Assembly: GCA_048594975.1 (NCBI GenBank)
Contig: JBMDXQ010000154.1
Span: 1-10,015, forward strand
DNA: 10,015 nt
Reading direction: 5' to 3'
DNA from: JBMDXB01 sp048594975
Lineage (GTDB): Bacteria > Acidobacteriota > Vicinamibacteria > Vicinamibacterales > 2-12-FULL-66-21
A program made the translations under genes and the position numbers. Positions within the stretch are counted from its first letter, which is position 1; each line of letters opens with the position of its first letter. A model generated the notes under the pieces. It did not search any database, was not told the DNA's origin, and saw only the letters and a list, made by a program, of their open reading frames with translations. This document shows, piece by piece, positions 5,865-10,015 of the stretch.

Positions 5865-6485
5865 GCGAGCATCAGATCCCGTCCCTCAACCCGGAAAAGT
5901 CTCGCGGATGCTCTCTTCACCAAGACCCAGCAACGCGTACTGCGGGTGTTTTTCGGTCAGCCTGACCGGAGTTTCTACGCATCCGAGTTGATTCGCGATG
6001 CCGGCACCGGCTCGGGAGCCGCGCAGCGCGAACTGGCGCGGCTCGAACATAGCGGCCTCATCGTTGCCCGCCGCATCGGTAATCAGAAGCACTACCAGGC
6101 GAACGCGGAGTCGCCCCTCTTCGGCGAACTTCGGAACATCGTGCTGAAGACAGTCGGCCTCGCGGAGCCATTACGTGATGCCCTGAAGCCCGTGGCGTCT
6201 GACATTCGCGCGGCGTTCGTGTACGGTTCGGTGGCCAAGGCAACCGACCAGGCCGCGAGCGACATCGACCTGATGATCATCAGCGATAGCCTCACGTACG
6301 GCGACGTCTTCGGCGCGCTCGAGCGGGTCACGCGCAGCTTGGCTCGGAAGGTCAACCCCACCGTCTACACGTCCGCCGAGTTTTCGAACCGGGCCCGGAC
6401 AGAAAACGCGTTCGTGACGCGAGTGCTCGAGCAACCAAAACTCTGGGTGATTGGATCGGAAAATGACCTCCCCGTCGCCGCTTGA
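5844..6485 (+). CDS. wHTH-nucleotidyltransferase protein (MNT/MntA-like antitoxin), about 213 aa
   Basis: N-terminal winged helix (SLADALFTKTQQRVLRVFFG at ~19-38, then ASELIRDAGTGSGAAQREL and LEHSGLIVARRIGNQKHYQA) joined to a minimal nucleotidyltransferase domain. FVYGSVAKATDQAASDIDLM (125-144) holds an exact GSx10DxD motif (G128, S129, D140, D142). MntA-type antitoxins use this motif to transfer AMP to their HEPN partner. The gene overlaps the HEPN gene by 23 bases. The wHTH suggests that it also represses its own promoter. The start is unsure: ATGs lie at 5829 and 5844, but the predicted transcription start (~5855) would favour the TTG at 5859, nearly leaderless; conserved sequence begins about residue 19 in all cases. 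No clear ribosome binding site precedes any of them. Confidence 0.88.
   Translation: MIIPTLGASIRSRPSTRKSLADALFTKTQQRVLRVFFGQPDRSFYASELIRDAGTGSGAAQRELARLEHSGLIVARRIGNQKHYQANAESPLFGELRNIVLKTVGLAEPLRDALKPVASDIRAAFVYGSVAKATDQAASDIDLMIISDSLTYGDVFGALERVTRSLARKVNPTVYTSAEFSNRARTENAFVTRVLEQPKLWVIGSENDLPVAA
5847..5875 (-). promoter_or_regulatory. Promoter of the TcmP-DUF5131 operon (perfect TATAAT)
   Basis: Minus-strand -10 TATAAT (5852-5847) is a perfect match. The -35 CTGATG (5875-5870) matches 3 of 6 positions at 17-base spacing. Transcription would start near 5840, leaving a leader of about 95 bases before the TcmP ATG. The spacer contains the dyad CCCACATTGGG (5853-5863). Confidence 0.55.
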
Positions 6486-6903
6486 GCGCCTCGCTGGCCC
6501 TGGCAACGTTCTCGCCAAGGAAGCTCCCGACGCAAAGGAGTTTGATGGGCTCGTTCGCGCGGGTCTCGCTCGCTTGAAGGATGCAGAGAACGAGAAGAAC
6601 TCGCTGGAAAGCAGGTTCGACCTTGCGTACGGCGCCGCTCACGCTCTTTGCCTGGCAGCACTCCGCCACCAAGGCTTCCGCCCCTCGAAGCGCTACATCG
6701 TCTCCCAGGTCCTGCCGGACACACTCGGCCTGGGACCGGACGTCTGGCGTGTGCTGTCGAAGTGCCACGACATGCGAAATCGGACCGAGTATGAGGGCGC
6801 ACTCGACGTTGACGAGAGGCTGCTCGCCGATCTGATCGGCGCATGTCGTAAGGTCGCCGAGAAAGTCAATCAGATGCGACCAAATCCAGAGAAGTCGAAG
6901 TAG
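6463..6903 (+). CDS. HEPN-domain protein, probable toxin partner of the MNT protein, 146 aa
   Basis: All-helical small protein matching the HEPN fold and position: directly downstream of, and overlapping, an MNT-type NTase. Recognisable blocks are LERLAGPGNVL (7-17), SRFDLAYGAAHALCLAALRH (50-69) and LGPDVWRVLSKCHDMRNRTE (90-109). The active-site-like segment is R105-N106-R-T-E-Y110. Canonical HepT toxins have Rx4HxY; here no His follows the Arg, and Y110 stands five residues after R105, so the RNase motif is atypical. The ATG at 6463 was chosen because it follows a GGA-containing site (GGATCGGAAA) and gives the usual family start; a TTG at 6451 is possible. Predicted role: RNA-targeting toxin held in check by nucleotidylylation by its partner. 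Toxicity is not shown by sequence. Confidence 0.82.
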   Translation: MTSPSPLERLAGPGNVLAKEAPDAKEFDGLVRAGLARLKDAENEKNSLESRFDLAYGAAHALCLAALRHQGFRPSKRYIVSQVLPDTLGLGPDVWRVLSKCHDMRNRTEYEGALDVDERLLADLIGACRKVAEKVNQMRPNPEKSK

Positions 6904-7239
6904 GCGTCACTCAAACATGTCGAAGCTCAAAGCAGGCACCAATACATCACGCGAGTCGCGATCGGTCGCATCGTCGCGTTCGCTGCTCGCGCGGCGGCTA
7001 CCGAGGCTTCGGCCTCAGGAATCTCCGCAGTCTCTACCGTCATCCGATCGAGGATCGGATCTGTCCGAGCATGCCTCTCCAGCGAGAGTGTGGAGAGTCG
7101 CCCTTTGCCTGGCGCTGCTCAGAAGGGTCGCTGATGCCTCCTCCAGACGATGGTAGTATGCGCGTGGGGATCAAGCGCGAACCAAGCAACGATCCTGGCG
7201 ACCTTCGCTGAGTGAACTCGCCCGTCTCCGTGGAGGGGG

Positions 7240-7255
7240 AAAGCCTGGCTTTTTT
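7240..7255 (+). terminator. Weak intrinsic terminator-like site
   Basis: AAAGC (7240-7244) pairs with GCTTT (7248-7252) around a 3-base loop, followed by T to 7255 (six T in a row). The stem is short. It is the only hairpin plus T tract I found downstream of the plus-strand MNT/HEPN operon, though 340 bases away. Confidence 0.3.
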
Positions 7256-7445
7256 GGATAGAGCGGAGGCTCACGCTTTTCGACGCCGATTCGCCGAGGC
7301 GTCCAATCGTCGCGCCGCGAACCATTAAGACCCGTCCGAGTACCGCTTGAACGGACTCCTGTAGACTTACGCGCGCTTCGCGCGCAACACATTCGAAATC
7401 ATCGGTGTTTCGTGCCGGCGAAATGGGTCTGCCAGGTGTTGGAGA

Positions 7446-7477
7446 AGGGGTGCCAAATTCCTCGACTTGGCACCCCT
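7446..7477 (-). terminator. Perfect 11-bp hairpin after the PD40 gene
   Basis: AGGGGTGCCAA (7446-7456) pairs perfectly with TTGGCACCCCT (7467-7477) around a 10-base loop, 51 bases past the stop of the minus-strand gene ending at 7529. There is no T tract. It may be a terminator of a Rho-assisted kind or a dispersed palindromic repeat. Confidence 0.45.
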
Positions 7478-7528
7478 GACCGCCCATCCGTCGCCAGTCC
7501 ATGCATTGTGCACGAATCTCATCGTTGC

Positions 7529-8473
7529 TTACTTCTGGCGCGCGCTGACGTAGAGATCAGTCGCGCCGAAACCGCCAGGCCGATCGGAACTGAAGAAGAG
7601 GCTCGTAAGGTCAGCCGACAGCGACGGGAAGTTTTCACCTGACGCGGAGTTGACGATCACCCCCAAGTTTACTGGTGTGGACCACGTCCCGTTCACGGAC
7701 GATCGCGTCGCGCTCCACAGATCCCGGCCCCCGGCGCCTCCCGGCCGGTCCGAGGCGAACGCGATCTCGAGTCCGTCGTGTCGAATACTTGGGGTCAAGT
7801 CGAACTGCGGGGTGTTAAGTTCAGAAACAGAGGTGGGTGGCTGAAACACTCCTCCGACCAGCGCACTCACGTAGATGTCGATTCCTCCGAGACCACCGGC
7901 TTTGCTGCTCGTCATGTACAGCTGAGGAATTCCCGCATCGTCGTTCTCGAAGAAACTGGGGCCGCCGTCGGTGGCTGGAGAGTTGATGTCTGTTCCGAGA
8001 TTCACGGGGGACTCCCACCCGAAGATGTCGTGCGTGTTGGCACGCCAGGATATCCAGAGGTCGAGTCCCCCAAGACCTCCCGGGCGGTCGCTCGCAAAGA
8101 AAAGGTAGTGACCGTCACGCGACAGAGCCGGAGTACGCTCGTTCGCTCCCGTGTTGATTGTTCCGCCCAGGTTCATCGGGGATCCCCATGGCGCGTCGGC
8201 GCTGGCTCGCTGCGACACCCAGAGGTCTTCTCCGCCAAACGACCCGTACGCGGCCGGGCGAGTCGAGCTGAAATAGAGAGTCAGCCCGTCCTTGGACGTG
8301 TGCGGCCCAGACTCCGCGAATTCCGTATTCACGAACGAACCCAGGTTTGCGGGGGCCGACCACGGCCCGTAGCCTGGGGCGGCCAGACCGTCCTGGTGAT
8401 AGGGCGGGAATATGGCGAGTAGTCCGAGTGCGAGCAGAAGCAAGTTTCGGACGCGCATGCCGTAGCAATTCAT
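7529..8473 (-). CDS. Secreted PD40 (WD40-like) beta-propeller protein, 314 aa
   Basis: Starts with a signal peptide: Met and Arg residues, then LLLLALGLLAIF (11-22) and a likely cleavage after LAA at residue 32. The mature part holds five PD40-type repeats, each with a Ser/Asn-rich start, a hydrophobic strand and SDRPGG-GG-DLW or a variant: about 50-89, 108-144, 165-203, 220-257 and 274-312. Examples are FFASDRPGGLGGLDLWIS and FSSDRPGGFGATDLYVSARQ. Such TolB-like propellers act outside the inner membrane, as binding scaffolds or parts of envelope complexes; no catalytic residues are evident. The ATG at 8473 was chosen over longer frames because GGAGGG lies 4-5 bases upstream and the signal peptide begins right after. 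It is divergent from the ECF sigma gene (130-base gap), so regulation by that sigma factor is possible. Confidence 0.85.
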   Translation of the reverse strand: MNCYGMRVRNLLLLALGLLAIFPPYHQDGLAAPGYGPWSAPANLGSFVNTEFAESGPHTSKDGLTLYFSSTRPAAYGSFGGEDLWVSQRASADAPWGSPMNLGGTINTGANERTPALSRDGHYLFFASDRPGGLGGLDLWISWRANTHDIFGWESPVNLGTDINSPATDGGPSFFENDDAGIPQLYMTSSKAGGLGGIDIYVSALVGGVFQPPTSVSELNTPQFDLTPSIRHDGLEIAFASDRPGGAGGRDLWSATRSSVNGTWSTPVNLGVIVNSASGENFPSLSADLTSLFFSSDRPGGFGATDLYVSARQK

Positions 8474-8477
8474 GGAT

Positions 8478-8483
8478 CCCTCC
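8478..8483 (-). promoter_or_regulatory. Ribosome binding site fixing the PD40 start
   Basis: Minus-strand GGAGGG precedes the ATG at 8473 by 4 bases (5 from GGAGG). It excludes the longer in-frame reading, which would extend to 8644 through the divergent promoter region. Confidence 0.65.
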
Positions 8484-8603
8484 ATTTGGCGAGTTGATAG
8501 GCCATCCTTCGAGGCCCCCGCACTTCGATTGAGCCGGTGATAATCGCCCCTGTCGCATAAAGGCGTAAGATCCGGCCGGTAGGGATCAGCCGGGCTGGCC
8601 TGG

Positions 8604-9194
8604 ATGGAGAAGCCGTCACGAGTCAAGGCACCTTCGGCGGACACCGACGTCAGCGCGCTGCTCCGCGCCTGGAGCGGCGGTGATCAGGACGCGCTTCAGG
8701 TGCTCACGCCCATCGTCTACGAGGAGCTGCACCGTCTTGCCCGCCGCTACCTGCGTCGCGAGCGTTCCGGGCACAGTCTGCAGGCCACCGCTTTGGTGAA
8801 CGAAGCCTATATGCGCCTGGCGGACTACAGGCGCATGCAGTGGCAGGATCGCGCCCACTTCTTTGCCGTGTCGGCCCAGGTCATGCGGCGCATCCTCGTG
8901 GACCACGCGCGGCGGCACAACGTCAAGCGGGGCCGCGGCGTCCGGCACGTGCCGCTCGAGGATGTGGTGGTCGTTGCCCCCGGCGAGGATGCGGACACAG
9001 ATCTCGTGGCGCTCGACGAGGCCCTGATCGGCCTGACGCGCATCGATCCTCGAAAGGCCCAGATCGTCGAGATGCGTTTCTTTGGCGGGCTGACCGTGGA
9101 AGAGATCGGCGAGGTGCTGAAGGTCTCGACGGGCACAATCAAACGCGATTGGCGTGCGGCCAAAGCCTGGCTGTATCAAGAACTGACCCGCTGA
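8604..9194 (+). CDS. ECF-family RNA polymerase sigma factor, 196 aa
   Basis: Sigma-2 region: VSALLRAWSGGDQDALQVL, then LHRLARRYLRRER, SLQATALVNEAYMRLADYRR (58-77) and HFFAVSAQVMRRILVDHARR (85-104). Sigma-4 region: the helix-turn-helix at ~160-192 (FGGLTVEEIGEVLKVSTGTI). This is the ECF type found in Acidobacteriota and Planctomycetota beside Ser/Thr kinases (ECF43/TIGR02999-like). No anti-sigma gene follows. In sigma-2.2, where most ECFs have the acidic DAED-type motif that contacts RNA polymerase, this protein has ATALVNEAY with Thr62. In phosphorylation-controlled ECFs (EcfP of Vibrio parahaemolyticus) a Thr here is modified by a kinase. The start at 8604 has only a weak GGCCTGG site. The kinase gene starts 9 bases after the stop. 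Confidence 0.92.
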   Translation: MEKPSRVKAPSADTDVSALLRAWSGGDQDALQVLTPIVYEELHRLARRYLRRERSGHSLQATALVNEAYMRLADYRRMQWQDRAHFFAVSAQVMRRILVDHARRHNVKRGRGVRHVPLEDVVVVAPGEDADTDLVALDEALIGLTRIDPRKAQIVEMRFFGGLTVEEIGEVLKVSTGTIKRDWRAAKAWLYQELTR

Positions 9195-9203
9195 GCAGCA
9201 GAC

Positions 9204-10015
9204 ATGGACGCCGAACGTTGGAAACACGTTGAGCGCCTGTTCCAGTCGGCCCTGGACCTTCCGCCTGACGAGCGTGACGCGTTCTTAAAGCGGAGCTGCG
9301 CCGGAGACGAGGCGCTGGAGCGCGACGTCCGCGCGCTGCTGCGGTCAGCGGGGGCGGCTGGTACGTTCTTGTCCGGACCGGCGATTGAGGTCGCCGCCAA
9401 AGAAATGGCTCGCCACCGCTCCGATGAACTGGCGGCAGGCGACGACGGACCGGAGGGGCAGACGATCTCCCACTATCGCATCGTCGAGAAGCTCGGCGGC
9501 GGCGGCATGGGCGTCGTGTACAGAGCGGAAGACACACGGCTGCATCGCTTCGTCGCCCTCAAGTTCGTGACCGACGAATTGGCTCGGGACAGCGAGGCCG
9601 TGAACCGCTTTCAGCGCGAGGCCCAGGCCGCGTCGGCGTTGAATCATCCCAACATCTGCACGATTCATGACGTCGGCGAACAGGACGGCCGCGCCTTCAT
9701 CACCATGGAGTATCTGGAGGGCGCGACGCTGAAGGATCGGCTCGCCGCCGGTCCACTCCCACTCGATACGGTGCTGCGGCTCGGGATCCAGATTGCTGAC
9801 GCCCTGGACGCCGCCCATACCGCGAACATCATCCACCGCGACATCAAACCGGCGAACATTTTCATCAGCTCGCGAGGTCACGCCAAACTCCTCGACTTCG
9901 GCCTGGCGAAGATGGGCGCGCACACCGCGCGCGAAGCGGACTTCACGACAGCCGCCGGGACGATGCAGGGCCTCGTGGTGGGAACGGTCGCCTACATGGC
10001 TCCGGAGCAGGCGCG
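9204..10015 (+). CDS. Hanks-type Ser/Thr protein kinase, N-terminal part (runs off window)
   Basis: The 270 residues present contain an N-terminal extension (about 1-90, beginning MDAERWKHVERLFQSALDLP) that is common in acidobacterial kinases encoded beside ECF sigma factors. A kinase domain follows: Gly loop KLGGGGMGVVY (96-106), catalytic Lys120 (VALK), Glu139, HRDIKPANI (211-219; Asp213 and Asn218), DFGLAK (231-236), a long activation segment with many Thr, and the APE motif (266-268). All catalytic residues seen are intact, so it should be active. The C-terminus, usually a transmembrane helix plus a sensor or PD40/TPR domain, lies beyond the window. It starts at the ATG 9204, 9 bases after the sigma gene, so the two are co-transcribed. 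Likely partner and substrate: the sigma factor (inference). Confidence 0.95.
   Translation, partial: MDAERWKHVERLFQSALDLPPDERDAFLKRSCAGDEALERDVRALLRSAGAAGTFLSGPAIEVAAKEMARHRSDELAAGDDGPEGQTISHYRIVEKLGGGGMGVVYRAEDTRLHRFVALKFVTDELARDSEAVNRFQREAQAASALNHPNICTIHDVGEQDGRAFITMEYLEGATLKDRLAAGPLPLDTVLRLGIQIADALDAAHTANIIHRDIKPANIFISSRGHAKLLDFGLAKMGAHTAREADFTTAAGTMQGLVVGTVAYMAPEQA

Larger units (their letters stand above)
6904..7528. other. Intergenic region of about 620 bp between convergent genes; possible island edge
   Basis: No frame here resembles a known protein. It contains small dyads CCGATC/GATCGG (7044-7049 and 7053-7058), CTCTCC/GGAGAG (7075-7080 and 7092-7097), a weak terminator-like site at 7240-7255, GCGCGC/GCGCGC around 7372-7386, and the 11-bp hairpin at 7446-7477. 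I see no tRNA or obvious att repeat. It separates defence-type genes from housekeeping-type genes, so an element boundary could lie here, but nothing in the window proves it. Confidence 0.4.

Noticed and set aside
7119..7502. Minus-strand frame of 127 aa between the HEPN and PD40 genes
   Set aside because: Its 5' part encodes the 11-bp hairpin, no ribosome binding site, no recognisable domain.
6904..7528. tRNA gene or att duplication at the island edge
   Set aside because: Looked for a T-arm/acceptor pattern and for repeats; found none that folds as a tRNA.
7778..8422. Plus-strand frame of 214 aa
   Set aside because: Shadow opposite the PD40 repeats; its length follows from the repetitive codons of the real gene.
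8616..9227. Minus-strand frame of 203 aa
   Set aside because: Shadow of the sigma factor gene, which has clear sigma-2 and sigma-4 motifs on the plus strand.

Overview
The window is GC-rich and reads as an accessory (mobile or genomic-island) segment joined to what looks like ordinary chromosome. The right end carries an ECF sigma factor followed by a Ser/Thr kinase with an N-terminal extension of about 90 residues, next to a secreted PD40 beta-propeller protein. This combination is common in Acidobacteriota (Vicinamibacteria-like) and a few other soil phyla. The taxonomic guess is an inference from gene style, not from a marker gene.

Layout. (i) 1-590, minus strand: two small HTH_17 (excisionase/AlpA-like) genes joined by an ATGA overlap, then the 5' end of a tyrosine integrase that runs off the window. 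The integrase start is odd and suggests a one-base frameshift. (ii) 591-1890: about 1.3 kb without a convincing gene but rich in inverted repeats and a small iteron-like cluster; one weak ORF (1061-1317) is listed. (iii) 1891-3863, minus strand: two ATGA-coupled genes (312 and 345 aa) with winged-helix parts. I recognise them as conserved hypothetical proteins of mobile elements; the first looks like the replication-relaxation type. (iv) 4047-5746, minus strand: TcmP (three-Cys-motif partner, methyltransferase-like) and its partner, a Gp37/Gp68-family (DUF5131) protein with a Cx6Cx2C motif. (v) 5844-6903, plus strand: a wHTH-nucleotidyltransferase (MNT) antitoxin-like protein overlapping a HEPN toxin-like protein. 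(vi) 6904-7528: about 600 bp with no supported gene, holding hairpins. (vii) 7529-8473, minus strand: secreted PD40 protein. (viii) 8604-end, plus strand: ECF sigma factor and Ser/Thr kinase (cut by the window edge).

The most interesting part is 4047-6903. Two two-gene modules of toxin/defence type diverge from one short control region at 5820-5875. There, a perfect TATAAT for the minus strand and a TTGACC/CATGAT pair for the plus strand overlap. Two 11-bp dyads (CCCAACTCGGG and CCCACATTGGG, 21 bp apart) lie one in each promoter spacer. The wHTH on the NTase is the obvious candidate repressor, so the four genes may form one co-regulated system. This is a hypothesis from sequence alone. At the right end, the sigma factor lacks the usual acidic sigma-2.2 motif and has a Thr there, which fits control by phosphorylation from the adjacent kinase.
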